DNA from: Lachnoclostridium phytofermentans ISDg | Lineage (GTDB): Bacteria; Bacillota; Clostridia; Lachnospirales; Lachnospiraceae | NCBI RefSeq assembly: GCF_000018685.1 | Contig: NC_010001.1 | Location: 1,256,001-1,320,000, forward strand | Length of the DNA: 64,000 nt | Direction of reading: 5' to 3' | Part shown: one piece after another, positions 17,298 to 25,507 of the stretch | How the letters are laid out: every line of letters begins with the position of its first letter | Position numbering within the stretch: position 1 is the stretch's first letter | Notes under the pieces: model-generated | The model's input: the letters and a program-made list of their open reading frames with translations, nothing else | Database searches by the model: none | What the model was told of the DNA's origin: nothing | Position numbers and translations under genes: made by a program

Positions 17298-17591
17298 GTT
17301 TATATAAAAAAGCTCTTTATTTTTACAGTCATTCTTTTTAAGAAGATTTTGTGCAATAGAAGAATTATCTATCGAGCATAATCTCCTTCTATTTTCATAG
17401 AGCAGAAGTGAGTCTAGTAAGAATTTTGTTCAACAGAAAAGACTAAAAAGTAATCACGGTTATTTATCTCAAATCTTATGTACAAACGTTAAGACAAGAT
17501 TTTATAAATTAAAGATAAGAACTATGAGAAAATCGTAGAGAAAACGAAAAGAGAAATATGAAAAGAGAAATATGAAGTGAGAAAAAAAATA

Positions 17592-17622
17592 TTGACATTG
17601 ACGTTGCGTAATAGTTTATACT
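17592..17622 (+). promoter_or_regulatory. MerR-type promoter with 19-base spacer
   Basis: TTGACA (17592-17597) and TATACT (17617-17622) are 19 bases apart, the over-long spacing typical of promoters activated by MerR proteins. The spacer contains the near-dyad TTGACG TTG CGTAA. It lies 20 bases ahead of the MerR gene, so autoregulation is likely. Confidence 0.7.
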
Positions 17623-17641
17623 TCATTTTGAGGTGATAATA

Positions 17642-18403
17642 GTGGAATATACAGTAAATAAATTAGCAAAAATGTCGGGAATTAGTACACGCACCCTACG
17701 TTATTATGATGAAATCGAATTATTATCTCCTGAGAGAATCAGTTCGAATGGATACCGCATATATGGGCAGTCACAGGTTGACTTGTTGCAGCAGATACTA
17801 TTTTTTAGAGAACTTGGATTGAGTTTAGAAGAAATCAAAGAGATTATTTATTCTAAAACATTTGATCGTACCAAGGCTCTAGAAAACCATTTAGCCGCTC
17901 TATATAAAAGGAAAGATCAGATCGATTTGCTGATTCAAAATGTTAGTAAAACATTACGTACTGTAAAAGGAGAGGCAGTTATGAGCGACAAAGAAAAATT
18001 TGAGGGATTCAAACAAAAACTAGTAGAAGAAAATGAAAACAACTATGGCAAGGAAATTCGTCAAAAATACGGTGACAAAGTAATTGATGCTTCGAATGCG
18101 AAAGTAAAAAACATGACGGGAGAGCAATATGCCGAGGTGGAACAATTATCAAAAGAAGTCAATGAAACACTAAAAGCAGCCTTCCTACAAGGAGACCCTT
18201 CGAGTGAGCTTGCGCAAAAAGCATGTGATTTACACAGACAATGGCTTTGTTATTTTTGGCCGGATGGGATGTATTCGAAAGAAGCGCACAAAGGACTTGC
18301 TAGCATGTATTGTGAAGATGAGAGATTCAAGGCTTATTATGATGCAATCACACCTGGTTGTGCAGAATTTCTACGTGATGCAATTAATATCTATTGCAAG
18401 TAA
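17642..18403 (+). CDS. MerR regulator with TipAS antibiotic-recognition domain
   Basis: 253 residues. Residues 1-70 are the MerR winged helix (VNKLAKMSGISTRTLRYYDE), 75-112 a dimerisation coiled coil, and 115-253 a TipAS domain (EEIRQKYG-like KEIRQKYGDKV, CDLHRQWLCYFWPDGMYSKE, ASMYCEDERFKAYYD). TipA-type proteins bind thiopeptides or other drugs and activate their own promoter and exporters. GTG 17642 is chosen because GAGGTG sits seven bases ahead; GTG 17633 overlaps that site. The adjacent ABC-2 exporter is a plausible target. Confidence 0.88.
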   Translation: MEYTVNKLAKMSGISTRTLRYYDEIELLSPERISSNGYRIYGQSQVDLLQQILFFRELGLSLEEIKEIIYSKTFDRTKALENHLAALYKRKDQIDLLIQNVSKTLRTVKGEAVMSDKEKFEGFKQKLVEENENNYGKEIRQKYGDKVIDASNAKVKNMTGEQYAEVEQLSKEVNETLKAAFLQGDPSSELAQKACDLHRQWLCYFWPDGMYSKEAHKGLASMYCEDERFKAYYDAITPGCAEFLRDAINIYCK

Positions 18404-18416
18404 TATGATATATAAG

Positions 18417-18446
18417 GATACCGCTGAGATTATCAGCGGTATTTTT
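18417..18446 (+). terminator. Rho-independent terminator
   Basis: GATACCGCTGA...TCAGCGGTATTTTT, a 10-bp stem with T-run just after the MerR gene. Confidence 0.9.
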
Positions 18447-18488
18447 ATTAATATCCTAATTGATAATGGGAGATTTAGAAATACAAAT

Positions 18489-18507
18489 GCAAGCAGCTTG
18501 CTTTTTT
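18489..18507 (+). terminator. Second small hairpin with T-run
   Basis: GCAAGCAGCTTGC followed by TTTTTT. A back-up terminator upstream of the His leader promoter. Confidence 0.45.
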
Positions 18508-18533
18508 ACTGAAGAAAAATTTTATATCTTCTA

Positions 18534-18603
18534 CTAAAGCAAGCATTTCATAACTAAAGCAAACATTTTAATTTTCATAACTAAAGCAATCATTTTAAAT
18601 TTC
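18534..18603. repeat. Short direct repeats CTAAAGCAANCATTT
   Basis: Three diverged copies begin at 18534, 18554 and 18581 (CTAAAGCAAGCATTTCATAA, CTAAAGCAAACATTTT, CTAAAGCAATCATTTT). They lie immediately upstream of the His leader promoter. No function is evident. Confidence 0.7.
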
Positions 18604-18606
18604 TTC

Positions 18607-18635
18607 TTGACGTATTTCAAAAAGATGATTACAAT
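18607..18635 (+). promoter_or_regulatory. SigA-type promoter of the His leader transcript
   Basis: TTGACG (18607-18612), 17-base spacer, TACAAT (18630-18635). The leader peptide start is 33 bases downstream. Confidence 0.85.
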
Positions 18636-18667
18636 GTACCTTAAATTTATAAGAGAGGAGATTTGTT

Positions 18668-18712
18668 ATGTTCTTAACTAAAATGCATCATCATCATCAT
18701 GGTAAACAATAA
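18668..18712 (+). CDS. His-rich leader peptide of an attenuator
   Basis: ATG 18668 begins a 14-codon frame reading MFLTKMHHHHHGKQ, with five consecutive CAT codons at 18686-18700 and TAA at 18710. AAGAGAGGAG stands nine bases before the ATG. A promoter lies upstream, alternative hairpins and a T-run terminator lie downstream, and the next gene encodes a histidyl-tRNA-synthetase-like protein. The peptide is a ribosome-stalling sensor of charged tRNA-His, as in enterobacterial hisL, not a functional product. Confidence 0.9.
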   Translation: MFLTKMHHHHHGKQ

Positions 18713-18840
18713 GCCTATGAAATTTCATGGGCTTTTGTGCGTTGCATGTGCCCATGATGGATGATAAGTGATGGTTATAGAAAGAATAGCTAATCTCGTA
18801 GAATCATAGTCATTTGGGCATATGCCTGAATGGCTTTTTT
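18712..18840 (+). promoter_or_regulatory. Transcription attenuator responding to histidine supply
   Basis: Three mutually exclusive pairings are visible. AGCCTATGAAA pairs with TTTCATGGGCT at 18713-18734. CATGGGC (18726-18732) can instead pair with GCCCATG (18750-18756). TGCCCA (18749-18754) can pair with TGGGCA (18815-18820), the left arm of the terminator. The terminator is CATTTGGGCA against TGCCTGAATG with two wobble pairs (18811-18832), then C and six T. This is the order expected for ribosome-controlled attenuation: stalling at the His codons frees a terminator-competing structure. Confidence 0.75.
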
Positions 18841-18885
18841 GTTGCTGCAAGAGAGACAATATGTAGTGAAGAAATGAGGGATAAT

Positions 18886-20127
18886 ATGAAAATAAGTACA
18901 GTAAAAGGCATGAATGAATATTCGCCAAATGAAGTTTTATTAAGAGATTATTTACAGAATGTAATTTTAACAACATACCAATCTTTTGGATTCCAAAAGA
19001 TTAGCACGCCAATCATGGAAGATATTGAAAATCTTGAAAATAGTGAGGGTGGAGAAAATTTAAAACTATTATTTAAAGTATTAAAACGCGGTGATAAATT
19101 AGAAAAAGATTTATCAGATGGAAACTATGAAAATCTGGCTGATTTAGGATTGCGATACGATTTAACTCTGCCGTTATGTCGCTATGTGGCTAACAATAAA
19201 TTTAAGTTACCAACCCCATTTCGTTGTATCCAAATAGATAGGGTATACCGGGCGGAGCGTCCGCAGAAAGGGAGATTGCGAGAATTTGTACAATGTGATA
19301 TTGATATCATTGGAACTGATTCATGCAATGCAGAAATTGAACTTATTACAACAACTGCCAAAGCCTTGGGGGAAATTGGAATACAGGATTTTGCTGTAAA
19401 AATTAATAATCGTAAACTGTTAAATACGTTACTTCTGTCTCTTGGTTTTACAAAAGATCAGCTGGAAGGTGTTTGTATCTCCTTTGATAAAATGAGCAAA
19501 ATTGGAATTGGAGGAGTGAAAACCGAGTTAATGCAGAAAGGTTGTGATGAAGATGCAATTACTAAATTCATGAACCTTCTATCCAATATGCCAATTTCAT
19601 TAGATACCATGCGTGAAATCTGCGGTGAGAATGAAGACATTAGAAGTCTTGAAACGATTATTAATTCATGCAGTAGAATTTCGAATGACCAATATCGTAT
19701 GGAATTTGATTTATCTTTGGTAAGAGGTCAGAGTTATTATACAGGGGCAGTGTTTGAAATTGTAAGTAATGACTGGAATGGATCTATTGCTGGAGGCGGT
19801 AGATATGATAATCTGATTGGAAAGTTCACAAATGAGGTGATACCTGCGGTAGGTTTTAGCATTGGTTTTGAGCGTATTTATCAGATGTTATTAGAAAATA
19901 ATTATCAAATTCCAAATATGAAAAAACGTTTGGCCATAGTATATAAAAAAGAAGCAATCGTTGAAGTGTTACAGGAAGCCGCAAAGTACCAACAGGACTT
20001 TGATATAGTTTTATATGAAGAAAAATCTAATGTTCGTAAGCAGATTGGTAAGATAAAGACGCAATGTGATGCATATCTTATTCTTAATCAATCTGAGGGA
20101 ATGGTATTTTTCTCTGAAGAGGTTTAA
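18886..20127 (+). CDS. Histidyl-tRNA synthetase-like protein (HisS2/HisZ type)
   Basis: 413 residues, class II aminoacyl-tRNA-synthetase fold. LGLRYDLTLPLCRYVANN (88-104) and RAERPQKGRLREFVQCDIDI (122-141, motif 2) resemble archaeal/eukaryotic HisRS rather than the usual bacterial ALRPEGTA form. FDLSLVRGQSYYTGAVFE (274-291) keeps the catalytic Arg280, but the usual LDYY reads QSYY. GGGRYD (303-308) and GFSIGFER (323-330, motif 3) are intact. Residues 345-413 form a short anticodon-binding-type domain, which argues for HisRS over HisZ. ATG 18886 follows ATGAGGG; an upstream in-frame GTG at 18814 lies inside the terminator. No other his genes are adjacent. Confidence 0.75.
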   Translation: MKISTVKGMNEYSPNEVLLRDYLQNVILTTYQSFGFQKISTPIMEDIENLENSEGGENLKLLFKVLKRGDKLEKDLSDGNYENLADLGLRYDLTLPLCRYVANNKFKLPTPFRCIQIDRVYRAERPQKGRLREFVQCDIDIIGTDSCNAEIELITTTAKALGEIGIQDFAVKINNRKLLNTLLLSLGFTKDQLEGVCISFDKMSKIGIGGVKTELMQKGCDEDAITKFMNLLSNMPISLDTMREICGENEDIRSLETIINSCSRISNDQYRMEFDLSLVRGQSYYTGAVFEIVSNDWNGSIAGGGRYDNLIGKFTNEVIPAVGFSIGFERIYQMLLENNYQIPNMKKRLAIVYKKEAIVEVLQEAAKYQQDFDIVLYEEKSNVRKQIGKIKTQCDAYLILNQSEGMVFFSEEV

Positions 20128-20131
20128 AGGG

Positions 20132-20308
20132 TTAAATAATGAGGGATATGTATTGTAAATCGAAAATTGCTAAATATGCAAAAAACGTGATTTTGATTTT
20201 CAAGTAGTAAAAGCGTAGTAGCTCAGCTAATTCCTTTTGTGTTAAGTTCTTTTCTTTTCTGGTTTGATCCAGAAATAAACCAAATTTTTCATTGCTAATC
20301 TGATACAT
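20132..20308 (-). pseudogene. Xre-type HTH regulator remnant
   Basis: ATG 20308 has an excellent ribosome binding site (AAGGAGGTGG) and starts MYQISNEKFGLFLDQTRKEK then LTQKELAELL, the first half of an Xre/HTH_3 domain. After LLRF the frame continues with unrelated hydrophobic sequence and ends near 20132, so the recognition helix and everything beyond it are lost. In 20357-20703 only short scraps follow, such as VFLDIDEMLVITKVEG on the plus strand (ending about 20578), which may be part of the same decayed locus. Confidence 0.65.
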
Positions 20309-20356
20309 TAAGCCACCTCCTTCCCATATAGTACATTGATACATTATAGAATACAA

Positions 20357-20703
20357 TCGACTGGCAGTAGAATTTGAGAATTATAACATGATTTCAATGC
20401 CGATCGAAGCTCACCCAAGTTGTAATTTGGTAGTGGTGTCATTTCATATATAATGAAACAGTCAATAAATATGAAGAACTGATGGATTATCGACTTTTTT
20501 AAAAAGAAAGAAGTAATTGAGGATCTTGTGTTTTTGGATATTGACGAAATGCTAGTTATTACGAAAGTAGAAGGATAGATTTTTGGCGTATGCCTTACAT
20601 TACCTGCTTTTCGCTTACCACGCGAGTTTTATCAGAAATCACGTTATAGGATAGGAGCGTATCTTATGGTACATTTGTGGTATCAAAAAACTGGAGGTTT
20701 GAC
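20357..20703. other. Decayed intergenic stretch
   Basis: About 350 bases with no complete gene. A short frame ending at about 20578 (FLDIDEMLVITKVEG) has codon-like composition but no start or match that I recognise. The stretch looks like gene debris between the Xre remnant and the Xre-methyltransferase gene. Confidence 0.4.
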
Positions 20704-21816
20704 ATGGCAGCTACAATGGATTTAAAAATAGCGCAATTAAGAAAGCGAAAAGGAGTTAATCAACAGGAGCTGGCTGATTTTTTAGGGGTAACGTTTCAAT
20801 CCGTTAGTAAATGGGAGACAAAAACAACATTACCTGATATCACGTTGTTACCGCTTATTGCAGATTATTTTCAGGTTTCAGTGGATGAGCTTTTGGGTCT
20901 AAAACCAATTAAAGATTTACAGTATATGCCTCGTAATACGGATAATCGAGAAAATTGGAAGGACCGAGCAGATGTGATCGAGAATGATCGTCAATTCTTT
21001 TGGAATGAGGATTATCTTAATTACCTTATTAGAGAGGTATGGGCTATTAAAGAGCCAATTGATATAATTGAATTTTGCTGTTGCGACGGTGATCTTGGTA
21101 AGAGAATTCTTCCGTTGCTTCCTGCTGGAAGTACTTATACTGGGGTTGATAGTGAATGCCTGGTTGAAAAAGCAAGGAAACATTTTTTTGATTCAAATGT
21201 TTCTTATATTAGTGCTGATATTTATCAATTTAAAACGGAGCAAAAGTACCACCTTAGCATATGCCAAGCAACCTTGCGTCATATGAATAATCCGCTTCAA
21301 GTATTAGAAAATATGAAGGAGGCAGTTTTTCCAGGAGGTCTTGTGGTTTGTGTGGAAATTAATCGAGAAATAGAAAACGTTGGTTTTTATGCAGATGGCC
21401 TTAAGTATGACTCGCTTTGTACTTCCTTTGATTGGAGAAAACTTTGGTTAAAAGAATTGGAGTGTGAGGGAAGGGATTATGCAATCGGTATGCGTCTACC
21501 TTTTCTTATGAGAGAGATAGGGTTAAAGGATGTTGATGTAAGAATGAATGATAAAGTATCTTTTATAACTCCGGATACCAAAGGTTATGAGAAACTCTGT
21601 AATTCCTTTCGTACCTATCGAGGATTTCATCAAACAGGACAAAATGATATGTCAGAACAGGGAATTGAGTTCTTCATGAGCAGAGGATACCAGCGTTCGG
21701 AAGTAGAAAAACTAACCAAGTTTCAGATAGAGGTTTCAAAATACTTTAATGAAAATCAAGGTGATTTATCTTTCTTATTCTTCTTTGGTTTCTTGATTTC
21801 ATTTGGTAGAAGATAG
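20704..21816 (+). CDS. Xre HTH domain fused to a SAM-dependent methyltransferase
   Basis: 370 residues. Residues 1-65 form an Xre helix-turn-helix (IAQLRKRKGVNQQELADFLG, VTFQSVSKWETKTTLPDI). Residues 85-370 form a class I methyltransferase domain: IEFCCCDGDLGKRILPLLP (about 122-140) replaces the classical GxGxG with a CCDGD form, followed by YTGVDSE, the acidic end of strand 2, and FPGGLVVCVEINRE. ATG 20704 follows GGAGG; an in-frame ATG at 20677 lacks a site. The fusion suggests a regulator coupled to SAM or a small-molecule methylation, but no target is visible. Confidence 0.82.
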   Translation: MAATMDLKIAQLRKRKGVNQQELADFLGVTFQSVSKWETKTTLPDITLLPLIADYFQVSVDELLGLKPIKDLQYMPRNTDNRENWKDRADVIENDRQFFWNEDYLNYLIREVWAIKEPIDIIEFCCCDGDLGKRILPLLPAGSTYTGVDSECLVEKARKHFFDSNVSYISADIYQFKTEQKYHLSICQATLRHMNNPLQVLENMKEAVFPGGLVVCVEINREIENVGFYADGLKYDSLCTSFDWRKLWLKELECEGRDYAIGMRLPFLMREIGLKDVDVRMNDKVSFITPDTKGYEKLCNSFRTYRGFHQTGQNDMSEQGIEFFMSRGYQRSEVEKLTKFQIEVSKYFNENQGDLSFLFFFGFLISFGRR

Positions 21817-22018
21817 CTTTAAAATAGATCGCTTTAAAATAGAATAAATATTATGTTCCTATAAGAAATATCCCATGGTAATTATTTTGTATGACTTGTT
21901 CGGATTCTTGTACTATAGATTTTATAAAATTCATATACTGTATCAAGTTTGGCTAAAATGTAGAATCTTAACAATAGTCACTATTGAAATGATGTAACTG
22001 AAAAATGGGAGGTTGACG

Positions 22019-22399
22019 ATGAGAAGAGAGGATTTACCACTACTTTTAGTAGACAATAGAAATGTAATGTCGATAATAAATGAAGGTGAATTCCGATGTT
22101 GTGGATTAAGCTTTGAAGAGGCGAAAGCGATTATCGAGATGCACGATGAAGCAGATATAATTCGCTGTTTTGCCGGTTATGACTTGGAGGAAATCGTTTT
22201 TGATTATCTTGGTATTGAGCAAAGAGGAATAAAGTATAAAAATATAGCCAACATGAGGGTTGGTCAAGATGCTATCGCTTTTAAGTTATTTATAACTCCA
22301 TCCGAAACGCAACCAGTGATTGAAACTCCTATTGGTTCAGAAGCTAAAAAGATTCAGAACATTTATGTTTATTGTCAATATATAACTAGGATTAGTTAG
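22019..22399 (+). CDS. Small unknown protein
   Basis: 126 residues from ATG 22019 (GGGAGG seven bases upstream). The segments SFEEAKAIIEMHDEADIIRC and RVGQDAIAFKLFITPSE loosely recall the DUF1874/STIV B116-type small proteins, where a G-D-A-hydrophobic strand follows a helix, but the similarity is too weak to assign. Soluble, no signal. It is monocistronic with a terminator about 115 bases downstream. Confidence 0.6.
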   Translation: MRREDLPLLLVDNRNVMSIINEGEFRCCGLSFEEAKAIIEMHDEADIIRCFAGYDLEEIVFDYLGIEQRGIKYKNIANMRVGQDAIAFKLFITPSETQPVIETPIGSEAKKIQNIYVYCQYITRIS

Positions 22400-22512
22400 G
22401 CAATTTCGTGAGGCTCTTTTAACATAACAATCCCTGTAATTACATAATGACAGATCTTTAATTTTAATGAGAGATATTTTAATATTACTTTGAGTAATTT
22501 ATGTGGTAATAA

Positions 22513-22568
22513 AAAGAGAAGAGGATGTCACATTATAGAAAAAATTCTATTTTGACACCCTCTTTTGT
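22513..22568. terminator. Bidirectional terminator
   Basis: AAAGAGAAGAGGATGTCA...TGACACCCTCTTTT: GAGGATGTCA pairs with TGACACCCTC (one mismatch), with A- and T-runs on both flanks. It serves the small gene on the plus strand and the repressor gene on the minus strand. Confidence 0.82.
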
Positions 22569-22634
22569 CATGACTTCTCTATTACGTCCGCTCATTAATC
22601 TCTTTTTGACTATATTTAAATATATTCCAAATTA

Positions 22635-23747
22635 CTATACGAATAGTTTAGTGTCTATGGTGACATGTTGTGTTAGATAATTAGGCGAATTTATTTGATC
22701 TAATATAACTTGAAATGCTGTAATTCCAATTGTATATGCATCTTGCTGCACATACTTAATTTTAACCTTTAATAAATTGTATATTTCCGAAAATTCTTCA
22801 TCAAATACAATGATATCATCTGTAGTTAATCTTGTTGTATTCTCCAATACAGTGTTGATCGTTTTGATGCCAAGTTCATAGTTAAATGCTAATATTGCAT
22901 CGATTTCTTTATTCTCATCTAAAAATTTTAGTATTTTGTTAGAGGTATTCTCATCATAATGCTTTAAATCATGTAATATGTAGTTTTTATATATTGGTAC
23001 TTTTTCATCTGATAAGGCACTTTCGTATCCAATATATCGTTCTTGTAGCGATATAGCTGAATCAAGTGGGTGAGTAATTACAGCGATATGCTTTTTATTT
23101 TTCTTTAAAAAATAATTAGTTGCATTATAAGCAGCTTTTCTATTATTTGAGGTTATGGTACTAGTTTCAACTCCACGAAGTACGTTGTCTATTACAGCTA
23201 AAGGAAACTGTTGTAACGATAACTTAATGATTTCTTGGTTATATGTATTTTTGTTTACAGGAAATATAATTAGTGCATCTGCGCTGAGCAGTAGTTTCTT
23301 AATTAGTAGCTCTTCTAATATCTGGTCATACATTGTAACAGCAAGGATTACATTCCATCCATTTTTAGTTGCTAAGTGTTGAACGCCATCTACAAGATTC
23401 ATCATATATCTACTCTTAATATCTGGTATAATCATGGCTACTGTTTTTTTGTTTTTTAAACTTAGAGGTGAGCTTGGTATCTCATCGTAAACTCTTAATT
23501 TCTCTAAAAGGTTCTCATCTAATTCAGTATTGATAAAGGTTCCTGAACCTTTCACTCTTACTAAATATCCCTTGTCTACTAAATTATTGATAGCTCTTTT
23601 AGAGGTTATGCGACTTACATTAAATTGTTGAGCCAATAGGTGTTCTGAAGGTATTTTATTTTTTCCTTTCTTTAGGTTGGAGCAAATAAGACGGTATAGA
23701 TATTCTTCCACCTGACTGTATAAAGGCTTTCTCTGTTTATCTTCCAT
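22635..23747 (-). CDS. GntR/LacI-type transcriptional repressor (AraR-like)
   Basis: 371 residues. Residues 1-70 form a GntR winged helix (KPLYSQVEEYLYRLI, KIPSEHLLAQQFNVSRITSKRAINNL, GYLVRVKGSGTFI). Residues 95-371 form a LacI/GalR periplasmic-binding-like sensor (VAMIIPDIKSRYMMNLVDGV, ADALIIFPVN, AVIDNVL, ALSD, AILAFN). This AraR-like architecture senses sugars and represses adjacent uptake operons. ATG 23747 follows GAGGGAGAG; the frame extends upstream without a better start. It diverges from the sugar operon at 24007 and is its probable regulator. Confidence 0.9.
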   Translation of the reverse strand: MEDKQRKPLYSQVEEYLYRLICSNLKKGKNKIPSEHLLAQQFNVSRITSKRAINNLVDKGYLVRVKGSGTFINTELDENLLEKLRVYDEIPSSPLSLKNKKTVAMIIPDIKSRYMMNLVDGVQHLATKNGWNVILAVTMYDQILEELLIKKLLLSADALIIFPVNKNTYNQEIIKLSLQQFPLAVIDNVLRGVETSTITSNNRKAAYNATNYFLKKNKKHIAVITHPLDSAISLQERYIGYESALSDEKVPIYKNYILHDLKHYDENTSNKILKFLDENKEIDAILAFNYELGIKTINTVLENTTRLTTDDIIVFDEEFSEIYNLLKVKIKYVQQDAYTIGITAFQVILDQINSPNYLTQHVTIDTKLFV

Positions 23748-23926
23748 ATAACTCTCCCTCTTTCTTTGATTTTTACCTTCCACATATTTATTCGCTATAT
23801 CAAGTATGAAAAAATATATCAACTTTACATCAATACTAGTATATTTCTTATAATATATCAAGTAAAATTGTATTTATTTATTAAAAATAGATATAAATAT
23901 AACAACTATTATTAGTTTTTATGTGT

Positions 23927-23957
23927 GTTTTCGTTGAAAACAAATCACAAACGTGAT
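23927..23957 (+). promoter_or_regulatory. Two dyads ahead of the sugar operon, operator candidates
   Basis: GTTTTC GTT GAAAAC (23927-23941) and ATCAC AAAC GTGAT (23944-23957) are adjacent inverted repeats 50-80 bases upstream of the solute-binding-protein gene. They are suitable as sites for the divergent GntR/LacI-type repressor or for CcpA-like control. No exact catabolite-response element is seen. Confidence 0.5.
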
Positions 23958-24006
23958 ATATTTAGTAAAAAGTAACATATATTACGAATTTTGAAAGGAG
24001 CTTGTG

Positions 24007-25491
24007 ATGAGAAAGAAAAAGTATTTGAGTTTTTTTATGGCTTTAGTACTAATGGTTTCATTAACAGCGAGTTTGGGAGGGTGTAGCAAGAAAAGTGATG
24101 AGATTGTAATTTATGTTGATGGAGGAGGGGGAAATGGCAATTTTAATACAACAGCATCAATGGAAAAAACACAGGAAAATCCATACCCGTATAACACATT
24201 AGAAGTTTTAGCAAAAGAATACATGGAGTTACATCCACAAGTAAAGATTGTGATTAATAATAATTCATTAAATAGTGATAGAGAAACAGTTGTTTCTTTA
24301 TTAACAGCTGATGAGGCACCACATTTACTGTTTCAAATATCTCCTGATGAGTTAGCTGATGCAAAAAATGAATGGATAATTGATATGACAAGTTATTTAG
24401 AACAACCCAATCCTTATTGTGCTGATGGAGAGCCAGGAGCAAGCAGATGGAGAGAAATCTACAATGATAAAGAACTTTTAGCAACACAAGCTGCAGATGG
24501 AAAGTTTTATAAGATATGTTTAGAAAAAATTCCAATCGGTATTTTATATAACAAAAATATTTTTTCAGAAGCAGGTGTTACTAAAAATCCTGATACTTTT
24601 GGAGAACTCCTAGAAGTTCAGAAACAAATATATGAGAATACTGGGAAAAATCCTTACTTTCCAATTTATACATGGTATGATATTGTGCTTGAGGTGTCTT
24701 TATTTTCAAGATTATTTGATACATATGACGTAATTAAAAAAGATGGATTTATAAGTGCGGAAGAAATTTCTAAAGCCTATGTAGATGGTACATGGGGGAT
24801 TAGTTCTAATCCAGTAACAGAAGCAGAAAAAATGTATAAAGAATACTTTAAGTTAATGAAAGAAAAGACTAAGTATTATCCAGAAGCATGGTCTTCCTAT
24901 GTGGCATTAGAGGAGTTCCTGAAAGGAAATGTGGCCATGATAGAGGCTACTGGTGGATATATGGTACAAGCTGCTAATGATACTACGAAAGACTTTGAAG
25001 TTGGAGTGTTTGGATTTCCATATGTATCAGAAGATGACTCAGTTTATGGCGGAAATGGTGTATATCGTGGGACTGCAGGTCTGACTACAGGATATTATAT
25101 TACCAATACAGCTGTAAAGGATGGACCAGAAACGGTTGAGGCCTGCGTGGATTTCCTAAAGTTTTTAACTGCACCAAAAAACAATAATAGATTGATTAAT
25201 GATTTAGGTCTTGGATTACCATTATCTAAAGATGCTGAAATTATTGATTTATTTCAACCGTTAGTTGATATTTATGAAATCGATGTTGATAATCCAAATC
25301 GTTATGATTGGAACGCATTCTGTACTTGGAGTGACTTTGGAAAACAGTATTATGATACTTTTCTTATGACAGTACAGGCATATCAGATGGGAATGTATGA
25401 TATTGATGAGGCGTTAGACGTAATGGAAACGGCAACAAAAACAGCAGTTGAAGCTATGATAAAAACAAATGGTTGGGTTTTTGAACAGTAA
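24007..25491 (+). CDS. Sugar ABC transporter solute-binding lipoprotein
   Basis: 494 residues. Residues 1-25 are a lipoprotein signal ending LGGC. The body is a family 1 extracellular solute-binding fold (VLAKEYMELHPQVKIVI, YNKNIFSEAG, FLKGNVAMIEATGGYM, FGFPYV, AVKDGPETVEACVDFLKFLT). At this length it belongs to the larger oligosaccharide-type binding proteins. ATG 24007 follows AAAGGAG; GTG 24004 is immediately upstream. It is the first gene of the operon and delivers ligand to the permeases at 25508 and 26416. Specificity not readable. Confidence 0.92.
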   Translation: MRKKKYLSFFMALVLMVSLTASLGGCSKKSDEIVIYVDGGGGNGNFNTTASMEKTQENPYPYNTLEVLAKEYMELHPQVKIVINNNSLNSDRETVVSLLTADEAPHLLFQISPDELADAKNEWIIDMTSYLEQPNPYCADGEPGASRWREIYNDKELLATQAADGKFYKICLEKIPIGILYNKNIFSEAGVTKNPDTFGELLEVQKQIYENTGKNPYFPIYTWYDIVLEVSLFSRLFDTYDVIKKDGFISAEEISKAYVDGTWGISSNPVTEAEKMYKEYFKLMKEKTKYYPEAWSSYVALEEFLKGNVAMIEATGGYMVQAANDTTKDFEVGVFGFPYVSEDDSVYGGNGVYRGTAGLTTGYYITNTAVKDGPETVEACVDFLKFLTAPKNNNRLINDLGLGLPLSKDAEIIDLFQPLVDIYEIDVDNPNRYDWNAFCTWSDFGKQYYDTFLMTVQAYQMGMYDIDEALDVMETATKTAVEAMIKTNGWVFEQ

Positions 25492-25507
25492 GGAGGCATA
25501 AGCTATT

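Noticed and set aside
18811..18840. T-box riboswitch upstream of the HisRS-like gene
   Set aside because: No T-box sequence (AGGGTGGNACCGCG-like) is present; a His-codon leader peptide explains the terminator better.
20132..20308. Intact antitoxin or phage repressor
   Set aside because: The Xre domain is cut before the recognition helix is complete and is followed by unrelated sequence.
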